A DNA stretch of 64,000 nt from Aquabacterium sp. NJ1. Its GTDB lineage: Bacteria; Pseudomonadota; Gammaproteobacteria; Burkholderiales; Burkholderiaceae_C. Shown in pieces: positions 9,528 to 20,390 of the stretch. Each line of letters starts with the position of its first letter. Positions within the stretch are counted from its first letter, which is position 1. The stretch spans positions 3,330,001 to 3,394,000 of the forward strand of contig NZ_JRKM01000001.1 of the NCBI RefSeq assembly GCF_000768065.1, given 5' to 3'. The translations under genes and the position numbers were made by a program. Below the pieces are notes generated by a model. That model worked only from the letters and a program-made list of their open reading frames with translations, was not told the DNA's origin and made no database searches.

Positions 9528-10483
9528 GCATGAACCACCTTTTGTTTGACGAAGCCACCCGCTGGCTGTTTGCGGGCACGCTGGGCGTGCTGGTGCTGGC
9601 CTCCGTGATCGGCGGATTGCTGAAGTGGCGCGTGGCCAAGGGCTTGCCCCACGGCGTCATCGACAACCTCAACAGCCGCATCAAGGCCTGGTGGGTGATG
9701 GTGACGCTCATCGGCCTGTCCTTCATCTTCGGCAAGACGGGCGTGATCATCCTGTTCGCGTTCATGTCGTTCGCGGCCTTGCGCGAATACATCACGTTGG
9801 CCTACACGCGCTCGGGTGACCACATGTCGCTGGTGCTGATGTTCTATGTGGCCCTGCCCATGCAGTACTTCCTGATCTGGATCGAGTGGTACGGCTTGTT
9901 CTCCATCTTCATCCCGGTGCATGTGTTCCTGGTCCTGCCGATCGTCTCGAGCCTGCGGGGCGATACCACGCGTTTCCTGGAACGCACCGCCAAGATGCAG
10001 TGGGGGCTGATGATTTGCGTCTTCTGCGTGTCGCATGTGCCCGCCCTGCTGACGCTGCAGATTCCGGGTTACCAGGGGCGCGAACTGCTGCTGATCGCCT
10101 ACCTCATCGCGGTGGTGCAGGGCAGCGATGTGCTGCAGTACGTGTGGGGCAAGCTCATGGGCAAGCGCAAGGTGGCGCCTGAGTTGTCGCCGTCCAAGAC
10201 CGTGGAGGGGCTGGTGGGCGGGGTGGTGTCGGCGACCCTGCTGGGCGCGGCCATGTACGGCATCACACCCTTCACGCCCTGGCAGTCGGCACTGATTGCG
10301 CTGGCCATCTGCCTGATGGGTTTTCTTGGCGGGCTGGTGATGTCCGCCATCAAGCGTGATCGGGGCGTCAAGGATTGGGGCGCCATGATCGAAGGCCACG
10401 GCGGGATGTTGGACCGCCTCGATTCCGTGGTGTTCGCCGCCCCGATGTTTTTCCATGTGGTCCGTTTCTGGTGGGTTCCCTGA
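9521..10483 (+). CDS. Phosphatidate cytidylyltransferase-like protein (YnbB/CdsA family)
   Basis: A 320-residue integral membrane protein with about eight helices. The CTP_transf_1 signature is intact at residues 275-301: S-x-x-KR, then KD at 284-285, GHGG at 292-295 and LDRLD at 297-301. The family makes CDP-diacylglycerol from phosphatidate and CTP. E. coli YnbB (about 298) is the closest analogue I know in gene context. Clustered with an acyltransferase, phosphatidyltransferase and phosphatase, it is more likely a dedicated paralogue than the housekeeping cdsA, which usually sits in the rseP-dxr region. Its stop overlaps the next start. Confidence 0.9.
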   Translation: MLSMNHLLFDEATRWLFAGTLGVLVLASVIGGLLKWRVAKGLPHGVIDNLNSRIKAWWVMVTLIGLSFIFGKTGVIILFAFMSFAALREYITLAYTRSGDHMSLVLMFYVALPMQYFLIWIEWYGLFSIFIPVHVFLVLPIVSSLRGDTTRFLERTAKMQWGLMICVFCVSHVPALLTLQIPGYQGRELLLIAYLIAVVQGSDVLQYVWGKLMGKRKVAPELSPSKTVEGLVGGVVSATLLGAAMYGITPFTPWQSALIALAICLMGFLGGLVMSAIKRDRGVKDWGAMIEGHGGMLDRLDSVVFAAPMFFHVVRFWWVP

Positions 10484-11127
10484 TGCGTGTGCGCGCTTCT
10501 TCCTCTGTCTTGCCTCTTTGGGCCAAGCTGGCCTACACCGCTTTCGTGGCGGTGCTGGTGCCTCATTACTGGCAGGCCTATGGGCCCAGCAACTTCCTGT
10601 ATTTTTGCGACATCGCCTTGTTGCTGACTTGCCTGGCCATGTGGACGGAATCCGCTTTGCTGGCCTCTGCATGCGCGGTCGGGATCCTGTTGCCGCAGTT
10701 CCTGTGGATGATCGATTTCATCGGCACCTGGCTGGGTCTGCCTGTCACCGGCATGACGGGCTATATGTTCCAGGATGCGATCCCTCTGTTCGCACGTTTT
10801 CTGTCCTTTTTCCACTTCTGGTTGCCGCTGGTGCTGCTGTGGCTGGTGATCCGGCTGGGTTACGACCGTCGAGGGCTCTGGCTGTGGTGGGCGCTGGCCT
10901 GGGCGGCCATGTGGGCTTCCTACCTGTTTCTGCCGATGCCGCCTGCACCGGCCAGCAACCCGGGTCTGCCGGTGAATGTCAACTATGTGTTTGGCATCAA
11001 TGACAAGGCGCCGCAGACCTGGATGTTACAACAGGCCTTCTTTGCCCTGATGCTGACGGCGCTGCCTGCGCTGATCTGGGTGCCGACCCATCTGGTGCTC
11101 CACAAGACCGTTCGCATCCGGGCCTGA
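10483..11127 (+). CDS. Integral membrane protein at end of lipid locus
   Basis: A 214-residue protein starting at the ATG that shares bases with the cdsA-like stop (TGATG). It has about six predicted helices (for example near residues 10-28, 38-56, 60-80, 105-125, 135-150 and 185-203) and a polar loop LPMPPAPASNPGLPVNVNYVFG. I do not recognise the family. Translational coupling places it in the lipid operon; a carrier or accessory role is conceivable but nothing in the sequence shows it. Confidence 0.72.
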   Translation: MRVRASSSVLPLWAKLAYTAFVAVLVPHYWQAYGPSNFLYFCDIALLLTCLAMWTESALLASACAVGILLPQFLWMIDFIGTWLGLPVTGMTGYMFQDAIPLFARFLSFFHFWLPLVLLWLVIRLGYDRRGLWLWWALAWAAMWASYLFLPMPPAPASNPGLPVNVNYVFGINDKAPQTWMLQQAFFALMLTALPALIWVPTHLVLHKTVRIRA

Positions 11128-11150
11128 GATGAGGCCCTGCGCAGGGCACA

Positions 11151-12338
11151 ATGGCTTTCATGGCGGCCCTGCGCATCGTTCCGTTCAGCTACATCGCCCG
11201 CAACCTGTGGGTGCGGCGCGTGACCACCTTGCTGACCGCTGGTGGCATGGGGCTGGTCGTGTACGTGTTTGCCACGGTGCTGATGATGAGCGAGGGCATC
11301 CGCGCCACGCTGGTGGCCACGGGCCAGCCCGACAACGTGATGGTGCTGCGCAAGGGGGCCGGGGCCGAGATCAACTCGGGCATCACGCGGGACCAGGCCG
11401 GTGTGATCGAAAGCCTGCCGCAGATCGCCATGGACGGCAACGGCAACCGCCTGGTCAGTACCGAGCCGGTGGTGCTCAATACCTTGCCCAAACGGGCCAA
11501 TGGCAAGCCCAGCAATGTGACGGTGCGCGGCACCTCGGCCATTGGCATGGCCTTGCGCCCGCAGGTGCAGTTGTTTGCCGGGCGCATGTTCCGGCCGGGC
11601 ACCAGCGAGATCATCACGGGCAAGGCCGTGGCTCGGGGCTTTGCGGGTGCAGGCCTGGGCGAGACCATGCGCTTTGCCGGGCGCGACTGGCTGGTGGTGG
11701 GCGTGTTCGACGCGGGGCGCAGCGGCTTTGATTCCGAAGTCTGGGGCGACAGCGAGCAGATGATGCAGGCCTTCCGCCGCCGGGCCTATTCCAGCGTGGT
11801 GTTCAAGCTGACGGACCCGGCTGCGTTCGATCAGGTCCGCCAGAGCCTGGACGAAGACCCGCGCCTGACGCTGGAGGCCAAGCGCGAGGCCATCTTCTAC
11901 GCCGAACAATCCGAGGCCTTGGCTACCTTCATCCGCCTGCTGGGGCTGGCGCTGTCCATCATCTTCTCGATCGGGGCGGTGGTGGGCGCCATGATCACCA
12001 TGTTCGCGGCCGTGGCTTCACGCATCGGCGAGATCGGCACCTTGCGGGCACTGGGCTTTCGGCGCACGGCGGTGTTGTCGGCTTTTCTGAGCGAGTCGCT
12101 GTTGCTGTCCCTGGTGGGCGGCATCATGGGCCTGGCTGCCGCCGCCTTGATGCAGACGGTCAACATCTCGACGGTCAACTTCCAGACCTTTTCCGAGCTG
12201 GCATTCCAGTTCACACTCACACCGCGCATTGCCGCGCAGTCCATCGGTTTTGCGCTGGCCATGGGCCTGGTCGGTGGCTTTGTGCCGGCCTGGCGTGCGG
12301 CGCGCATGAAGATCATCGATTGCCTGCGTCAGGCTTGA
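11151..12338 (+). CDS. ABC transporter permease, FtsX/MacB type
   Basis: A 395-residue permease with the same plan as the one at 3.3 kb: N-terminal helix after VPFSYIARNLWVRR, a periplasmic domain of about 220 residues, then three C-terminal helices with ASRIGEIGTLRALGFRR and a final helix ending in PAWRAARMK. It starts 23 bases after the lipid locus and could be co-transcribed. An internal ATG at 11160 is an alternative start. No nucleotide-binding subunit is adjacent, so it must use an ATPase encoded elsewhere or be orphaned. Confidence 0.85.
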   Translation: MAFMAALRIVPFSYIARNLWVRRVTTLLTAGGMGLVVYVFATVLMMSEGIRATLVATGQPDNVMVLRKGAGAEINSGITRDQAGVIESLPQIAMDGNGNRLVSTEPVVLNTLPKRANGKPSNVTVRGTSAIGMALRPQVQLFAGRMFRPGTSEIITGKAVARGFAGAGLGETMRFAGRDWLVVGVFDAGRSGFDSEVWGDSEQMMQAFRRRAYSSVVFKLTDPAAFDQVRQSLDEDPRLTLEAKREAIFYAEQSEALATFIRLLGLALSIIFSIGAVVGAMITMFAAVASRIGEIGTLRALGFRRTAVLSAFLSESLLLSLVGGIMGLAAAALMQTVNISTVNFQTFSELAFQFTLTPRIAAQSIGFALAMGLVGGFVPAWRAARMKIIDCLRQA

Positions 12339-12362
12339 TCGTTTTGTTCCTGGAGACACCCC

Positions 12363-13271
12363 ATGCACTTGTGCAGCTATGAGTTCGAAGGCCAGACCCA
12401 GGTGGGCCTGGTGCACGGTTCGGGCATCGTCAACCTCAGCCGCGCGCTGGCCGGCGAGTTGTCGGCGCACCAGCCCATGATCGATCTGATCACCCGCTGG
12501 GCTGATCTGAAAGACCGCGTGGCCGCATTGGCCAACGCCCCGGCCGATCTCACCGTGGACGAGGTGCACCTGCTGGCGCCCGTGCCGCGCCCGGGCAAGG
12601 TGCTGGCCATCGGGCTGAACTATGTCGAGCATGTCAACGAGGCGATCATCGGTGAGAGCCGCACGGTGCCCGAGCACCCCATCTGGTTCACCAAGCTGGG
12701 CAATGCCATCAACGGGCCCTTCGACCCCATCGTGCTGCCGCGCATCTCGGCCATGACGGACTACGAGGCCGAGATGGTGGCCATCATCGGCCAGCGCTGC
12801 CGGCATGTGCCGCGTGAACAGGCGCGTGACGTGGTGTTTGGTTACTGCGTGGGCAACGACGTGTCCGTGCGCGACATCCAGAAGCGCACCTCGCAGTGGA
12901 TGCTGGGCAAATCGTTCGACACGCATGCGCCTTTCGGCCCCTGGATCACCACGGCCGACGAGGTGGGTGACCCGCATGGGCTGGAGATGCAGTGTCTGGT
13001 CAATGGCGAGGTGCGCCAGCACAGCAACACGCGGCTGATGATCCACAACGTGTGGGACCAGATCGCCCAGCTCAGCCAGGTGATGACGCTGGAGCCGGGC
13101 GACGTGATCTTCACCGGCACCTGCAGTGGCGTGGGCGCGGCTTCCAATCCGCCCAGGTTCCTCAAGGCGGGCGACACGGTGCGCGTCGAGATCGCCTCGC
13201 TGGGCGCCATCGTGGCGCGGTGTGTGGATGAGGTGGCCGAAGAGGTTGCAGGCGAGGGCGCCCAGGCCTGA
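12363..13271 (+). CDS. Fumarylacetoacetate hydrolase family protein
   Basis: A 302-residue member of the FAH family. The C-terminal catalytic fold shows GKVLAIGLNYVEHVNE, the metal-binding segment DYEAEMV, GYCVGNDVSVRDIQ and GDVIFTGTCSGVG. Family members cleave C-C bonds or hydrate or decarboxylate 2-keto acids using Mg2+, often in catabolism of aromatics or sugar acids. A purine-rich GGAG precedes the ATG. It converges on the TetR gene. The real substrate cannot be assigned from sequence; ureidoglycolate lyase or 2-hydroxyhepta-2,4-diene-1,7-dioate isomerase labels would be guesses. Confidence 0.88.
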   Translation: MHLCSYEFEGQTQVGLVHGSGIVNLSRALAGELSAHQPMIDLITRWADLKDRVAALANAPADLTVDEVHLLAPVPRPGKVLAIGLNYVEHVNEAIIGESRTVPEHPIWFTKLGNAINGPFDPIVLPRISAMTDYEAEMVAIIGQRCRHVPREQARDVVFGYCVGNDVSVRDIQKRTSQWMLGKSFDTHAPFGPWITTADEVGDPHGLEMQCLVNGEVRQHSNTRLMIHNVWDQIAQLSQVMTLEPGDVIFTGTCSGVGAASNPPRFLKAGDTVRVEIASLGAIVARCVDEVAEEVAGEGAQA

Positions 13272-13326
13272 TGCTGCGTGCCTGCCGTGTCGGCGAGGCG
13301 GCTCAAGCAGAGCCCTGGCGGGCGAA

Positions 13327-13986
13327 TCAGCCGGCGCCGTTGCCCGCTTCCAGTGGTGCTTCCAGGGACTGGATCACCGCCTGCACGAACTCGGTGACGG
13401 TGGGCGTGAGGCTGCTGAGTTGATGCGTTTCGCCGCGCTCGATGGCCTGCAGGATCAGCTCGTTGATGCCACCGACCACGGCGGTGGCCAGCGCGGGCGT
13501 CAGCGGGCGTTTGCTGGGCTCGACGGCCCGAAACGCTTCGACCTGCATGATCAGGAACTGGCCGAAGCGCTCACCCATGCGGCGCCGCAGGGCCAGGCCC
13601 TCGGGACCGATGGTCATCATCTCGATGAAGGCGGCCCGCATCACGGCGGCCTGGCTTTCCAGGCTGCTCAGGTAGGCATGCGTGACCTTGCGCAACTGGG
13701 TCACCCAATCTTCGTCGAAGCGGTAGTTGGCGGCGATCAAGGCCAGGGTCTGGTCGCACAGGCGCTCGCCCAGGCCCAACAGGCAGGCTTCCTTGCTGGC
13801 GAACTGCTCGTAGAAGGTGCGTTTGGACACGCGCGCACGCGCCACGATGTCGGCGATCGTGATGTCGGCAAAGGCCTGGGTTTCCAAGGCTTGCGCCAGG
13901 CCATCCAGCAGGCGCTGGCGGTGCTCGGTGGCCGCGGCATGGAGGCCGGCTTTGGGCGTGTTGGGAGTGGCGTTGACCTGGTCCAT
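13327..13986 (-). CDS. TetR/AcrR family transcriptional regulator
   Basis: A 219-residue one-component repressor. The N-terminal TetR HTH is plain: RLLDGLAQALETQAFADITIADIVARA, then the recognition segment RVSKRTFYEQFASKEA near residues 50-65. The C-terminal ligand domain is divergent, as usual. It is divergent from a secreted hydrolase gene 14122-15162, and the 135-bp gap holds two near-identical dyads that overlap a good promoter, so it most likely represses that gene and perhaps itself. The inducer is unknown. Confidence 0.9.
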   Translation of the reverse strand: MDQVNATPNTPKAGLHAAATEHRQRLLDGLAQALETQAFADITIADIVARARVSKRTFYEQFASKEACLLGLGERLCDQTLALIAANYRFDEDWVTQLRKVTHAYLSSLESQAAVMRAAFIEMMTIGPEGLALRRRMGERFGQFLIMQVEAFRAVEPSKRPLTPALATAVVGGINELILQAIERGETHQLSSLTPTVTEFVQAVIQSLEAPLEAGNGAG

Positions 13987-14016
13987 GAATGAGGGGGATT
14001 AGGCCATATCTTGTGT

Positions 14017-14036
14017 TTGGTACTTGACGGTACCAA
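14017..14036. promoter_or_regulatory. TetR operator 1 (proposed)
   Basis: The 20-bp dyad TTGGTAC-N6-GTACCAA is a perfect inverted repeat. It covers the -35 box of the hydrolase promoter and lies 31 bases from the TetR start codon. It shares its exact architecture with the second site centred 44 bp away (about four helical turns). Assignment to the adjacent TetR protein is by position and repetition. Confidence 0.78.
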
Positions 14037-14052
14037 TCTTGTTCGGTAAGGT
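14024..14052 (+). promoter_or_regulatory. Promoter for secreted hydrolase gene
   Basis: TTGACG at 14024-14029 and TAAGGT at 14047-14052 are spaced 17 bases apart. The -35 sits inside operator 1 and the expected start point (about 14059) is at the edge of operator 2, a layout that would block RNA polymerase when both sites are bound. Confidence 0.6.
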
Positions 14053-14060
14053 TGCGCTCA

Positions 14061-14080
14061 TTGGTACCGAACGGTACCGA
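14061..14080. promoter_or_regulatory. TetR operator 2 (proposed)
   Basis: TTGGTAC-N6-GTACCGA, the same dyad as operator 1 with one changed base in the right arm. It overlaps or directly follows the predicted transcription start of the rightward hydrolase gene. Confidence 0.75.
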
Positions 14081-14121
14081 TTTCAAGAGCAAGTGTCCCT
14101 ACCGACCGAGGAGAGAAGTTC

Positions 14122-15162
14122 ATGCGTCCTGAGATGTTCAAGGCGGGCCGTGCCGCCACCGCGCTGTTGCTGACCGGTTTGAGCGCCCTGTCCGGGCTGG
14201 TTCAGGCCCAGCCCCAGGCTGCAGGCGAGGCGGCCAGGCCCTACACCGTGGTCAACGCCAGCTTTGCCTGCCAGCAGACCACCTGCGACGCCGAGTTGTG
14301 GCTGCCCCCTCAAGCCGCGGGCGCCGCCAAGCCGCCGGTGATCGTCATGGCGCACGGTTTTGGCGCCCTCAAGGATTGGGGCCTGCCGCCGTTTGCCGAG
14401 CGTTTCGTGAAGGCCGGTTTTGCTGTGGTGCGTTTTGACTACCGTGGCTTCGGCAAGAGTGGTGGCCAGCCGCGCCGCGTGGTGGATGGCAAGGAGCATG
14501 TCAAGGACTGGCTGTCCGCCATCGATGCGGTCAGCCAGCGCGCGGATGTGGACGGCCAGCGCCTGGGCATCTGGGGCACGTCGTACAGCGGTGGGCAGGT
14601 GCTGGTGGCCGGGGCGGAGCGCCCGGGCGTCGTCAAGGCGGTGAGTGCGCAGGTGCCGTTTGTCAGCGGCATTTCCAGCAGCCTGAACTACCCGATCAAG
14701 TACCAGCCTGTGGCCGGCTGGTATGCCTTGCGTGACCTGCTGCGCAGCGACAAGGACGAGCCTTTGTACGTGCCCATCGTGTCGACGGATGGTTTTGCGG
14801 CCCTGATCTGCCCGGAGTGCGCCGAGGGCTACAAGAAGCTGGTGCCGCCCGGTGTGGGGCAGACTGAAAACAAGGTGGCGGCACGGGTGTTCATGAGCCT
14901 GCCGTTCTTCTCGCCGGGCAGCTATGCCAAGGACATCCAGGCCCCTACGCTGATCATTGCAGCTGACAACGATGGCCTGATCCCCGTTGCCAAGGTGCGT
15001 GAAGTGGCCAAGTCGGTGCCGCATGGCGAATATGTCGAGCTCAAGGGTGCCGATCACTTTTCGCCTTACACCGGCCCCTTGTTCGAGCAGGTGGTGGCCA
15101 AGCAGACAGCGTTCTTCGTGAAGAACCTGATGGCGCCTCAGAACGTGGCCAGCAAGCCCTGA
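14122..15162 (+). CDS. Secreted alpha/beta hydrolase
   Basis: A 346-residue hydrolase with a Sec signal peptide (RAATALLLTGLSALSGLVQAQ, likely cleaved after AQA). Catalytic residues visible: nucleophile S154 in WGTSYSGG, acid D282 or D284 in AADNDG, and H312 in GADHFSPY. The HGFGALKDWG loop is the oxyanion region. It matches the S9/dienelactone-hydrolase-like group of exported esterases of unknown substrate. GAGGAGAG nine bases upstream supports the start. Expression is probably controlled by the divergent TetR through the paired operators. Confidence 0.88.
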   Translation: MRPEMFKAGRAATALLLTGLSALSGLVQAQPQAAGEAARPYTVVNASFACQQTTCDAELWLPPQAAGAAKPPVIVMAHGFGALKDWGLPPFAERFVKAGFAVVRFDYRGFGKSGGQPRRVVDGKEHVKDWLSAIDAVSQRADVDGQRLGIWGTSYSGGQVLVAGAERPGVVKAVSAQVPFVSGISSSLNYPIKYQPVAGWYALRDLLRSDKDEPLYVPIVSTDGFAALICPECAEGYKKLVPPGVGQTENKVAARVFMSLPFFSPGSYAKDIQAPTLIIAADNDGLIPVAKVREVAKSVPHGEYVELKGADHFSPYTGPLFEQVVAKQTAFFVKNLMAPQNVASKP

Positions 15163-15219
15163 GCTGGCTGTGGGGTGGTGGGTTGGTGCTACTTTGTTGA
15201 GCTTGCTTCGACCGAGCAT

Positions 15220-15367
15220 GACCAGGTGAACCGGGTGGGCGGCTGGCGCTCCTGACGCGGGCCACGACCGCGCTTGGCCGCCCGGGCCTCGTCAACACGA
15301 GCCAGGTGGTTCACCAGCCAGGACACCGCGAATGGTCGCTTCAGCCGCCCACCCAATTCACCCGGTC
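15220..15367 (+). repeat. Inverted repeat unit A
   Basis: A 95-base core (15248-15342) enclosed by a 26-base imperfect inverted repeat (15220-15245 with 15342-15367; 23 of 26 pair). The core is about three-quarters identical to the reverse complement of the core of unit B; the last 28 bases differ at one position. The enclosing stems of A and B differ in sequence, though each keeps its own pairing. Confidence 0.75.
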
Positions 15368-15392
15368 CGGCGGCACCCAGGCGCGCGCGGAG

Positions 15393-15411
15393 GGGCGAGC
15401 GCAGCTCGCCC
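15393..15411. repeat. Perfect hairpin between repeat units
   Basis: GGGCGAGC-GCA-GCTCGCCC, an eight-pair perfect stem with a three-base loop, midway between repeat units A and B. There is no U-tract, so it is unlikely to be a simple terminator. Confidence 0.7.
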
Positions 15412-15443
15412 GCATTCTTTCGTGCACCGCGAGACTGTGTCGC

Positions 15444-15590
15444 GGGATGGTGGTGGTGAGCGCCTGCGAAGCGACCATTCGCGGCGTCCTGGCTTTGTGC
15501 ATGGGCAGGCTGGTGTTCACGAGGCCAACGGTGCGCGCCTCGGTGGTGCCCCGCGTCAGGAGCGGCGCAGGCGCTCGCCGCCGCCATCCC
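15444..15590 (-). repeat. Inverted repeat unit B
   Basis: A 96-base core (15468-15563), inverted relative to unit A, enclosed by a 24-base inverted repeat (15444-15467 with 15567-15590). Twenty-one positions are Watson-Crick pairs and the other three would be G-U in RNA. The total length of 147 bases almost equals unit A (148). Confidence 0.75.
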
Positions 15591-15777
15591 GTTGAACCAC
15601 CCCTGCGCATGAAGCCTTGCGCAACTCGCTCGCACTGTTCACCCCAGCGAGCCAGTCAGCGTCCGCCCCTCCGGTAGCGCTGCACATCGAAGCCGACGTA
15701 TCATGATCGGTTGCTTTTTTGCCGAGGGGTCGACGCTGAGCGGGCCCTGAGGGCACTTTTCTTGCTCCGATCCGCCG

Positions 15778-18735
<2,958 letters not shown>

Positions 18736-18756
18736 TCGTCTACAAGCACCTGGGCA

Positions 18757-20364
18757 TCAGGCCCGCATGAAGCCCAGGTCATAACTCGAGCTGTTGAACT
18801 GGCTCAGGTTGGGCAGGATGGCCTGCAAGTTGCTGTCCGACACGCCCATCCACTTGCCCAGTGTGTAGGCGTACTGATCCACCGAGGTGGTGGGGATCAG
18901 CACACCGTTCTGGATCTGGTCCGGGCTGCTGAACACCCCGCTGGTATTGGCAGTGCTGTAGGTGGGGAAGGTGCCATACACCTCGGTGCCGATCACCGCG
19001 CCACCCATGATCAGTTGGTGCCCGCCCCAGCCGTGGTCCGTGCCATCGCCGTTGCTCGTGAACGTGCGCCCGAACTCGGAGGCCGTGAAGGTGGTGACCT
19101 GCGAACGCATGTCACCCGCGGGCATGCCACCCAGCACGCGGTCGAAGTAGGCCAGCGCATGGTCCAGCTGTGCCATGCGCTCGGCATGCTCGCTGATCTG
19201 GCTGCTGTGAGTGTCGAACCCCCCCATGTTGACCATGAAGAACTGTCGGTTCATGCCTAGATTGGTGCCGCGATTGGTGTCGATCAGGCGAGCCACCATC
19301 TGTAGCTGCACAGCAAGCGGGTTGATTTTGCTCATGCCGCTGACAGGGCTGGTGTACTTGAGCAGCGGATCCAAATAAGCGTCGCCCACGCCACTGGTGC
19401 TCCACGGCGCGCTGCCCAATGCAGACAAACTGGAGCCCAGCAGTTCCGCAGCCTGCAAGCCACGCTGCGTGATGTTCTGCATGTCGGCGGCGAACAGGTT
19501 GCGTGGCGCTACAACGGGTGTGCCGCTCTGGCTCAACTGACCCATGATGTTGGCGACGCCCTGGTACAGCCTGCTGTTGCTGTAAATGCCCTTCTCGTAG
19601 CCGAGTTGCATCACATTGGTAGGGTGACTTTGATAAGGTATCACGTTGCGGCCACTCAGCCATACCGACTGCCCCGCCGGGGTCATGCATGTGAAGGACT
19701 TCTTGATCAGCGCAGCCTCGGCGCCTGTGCGACCGGTGGCGTTCCCCGACATGAGCAGATCACCCATCAGCCCGCCCCAGCCCGCCGAGGCACCTTCAGG
19801 CCGGAAGGATTGCCAGGTTGATTGCTGGTCGTTATGCGAGAACAGCTTGGTTGGCTTGCTGGCGCGTGCATCGCTCCAATCGGTCTTGGTCGTGGGGCGT
19901 GTGAGTGTTCCGACATTGGCCAGTACCGCCATGCGGCCCGCCTGGTAGAGACTTCGCGCTTGTGTCAGGGCTGGGTGCATGGCGAATTGCCTGCCCGTGT
20001 GCACGGCGCGGCCGGCATGGGCAATCGGCAGTACGCCGCCGAGCCGGTCAGGGCTCGTGCTGGTCGCACTTGAATTCGGGGCCACACCGGCCTGGGGTAG
20101 TGCGATGGGCACGCTGCCATCGGCCGGTTTGCGGGTGTTCTGGTAGTGATTCCAGGACGTGGTGTCTGTGGCCAGCACGGTGTTGAAGGCGTCGTTGCCT
20201 CCTGTCAGGAACACGCAGACCAGGGCGCGATAGCCGCCGCTGCCGGTGGATTGGGCAGCTGCCTGGGTGATGGCGCTGAGGTTCAGCGCCATTGGAAGGG
20301 CTGTACCTAAGGAGGAAGAGAAGGCGGCTTGGCGCAGGAAGTGACGGCGGCTGACGTTGCTCAT
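18757..20364 (-). CDS. DUF1501 domain-containing protein
   Basis: A 535-residue exported protein with a Tat-type leader (SRRHFLRQAAFSSSLG). The body matches DUF1501, an alkaline-phosphatase/sulfatase-like fold: VCVFLTGGNDAFNT near the start, ASEFGRTFTSNGDGTDHGWGG near residues 425-445. Members are linked by genome context to DUF1800 proteins, as here: the DUF1800 gene ends 26 bases upstream on the same strand. The biochemical role of the pair is not established; periplasmic or surface location is inferred from the leader. Confidence 0.9.
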   Translation of the reverse strand: MSNVSRRHFLRQAAFSSSLGTALPMALNLSAITQAAAQSTGSGGYRALVCVFLTGGNDAFNTVLATDTTSWNHYQNTRKPADGSVPIALPQAGVAPNSSATSTSPDRLGGVLPIAHAGRAVHTGRQFAMHPALTQARSLYQAGRMAVLANVGTLTRPTTKTDWSDARASKPTKLFSHNDQQSTWQSFRPEGASAGWGGLMGDLLMSGNATGRTGAEAALIKKSFTCMTPAGQSVWLSGRNVIPYQSHPTNVMQLGYEKGIYSNSRLYQGVANIMGQLSQSGTPVVAPRNLFAADMQNITQRGLQAAELLGSSLSALGSAPWSTSGVGDAYLDPLLKYTSPVSGMSKINPLAVQLQMVARLIDTNRGTNLGMNRQFFMVNMGGFDTHSSQISEHAERMAQLDHALAYFDRVLGGMPAGDMRSQVTTFTASEFGRTFTSNGDGTDHGWGGHQLIMGGAVIGTEVYGTFPTYSTANTSGVFSSPDQIQNGVLIPTTSVDQYAYTLGKWMGVSDSNLQAILPNLSQFNSSSYDLGFMRA

Positions 20365-20390
20365 AGCGAGAGGAAACCTGATTGACTGAC

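Larger units (their letters stand above)
15163..15777. other. 615-bp intergenic region without convincing gene
   Basis: Several reading frames are open because of high GC, but none has a ribosome binding site, known domain or conserved neighbour. The stretch is dominated by two inverted repeat units (15220-15367 and 15444-15590) with a perfect hairpin between them. The last 100 bases must hold the uvrA promoter; I see no good CTG-N10-CAG LexA site there. Confidence 0.7.

Noticed and set aside
15220..15590. Repeat units as integron attC sites
   Set aside because: Length is at the upper limit and paired imperfect arms exist, but no convincing RYYYAAC/GTTRRRY core pair or integrase is present, and the units contain no cassette gene between them.
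15680..15777. LexA box ahead of uvrA
   Set aside because: No CTG-N10-CAG match was found; the nearest CTG-containing stretch lacks the right half-site.
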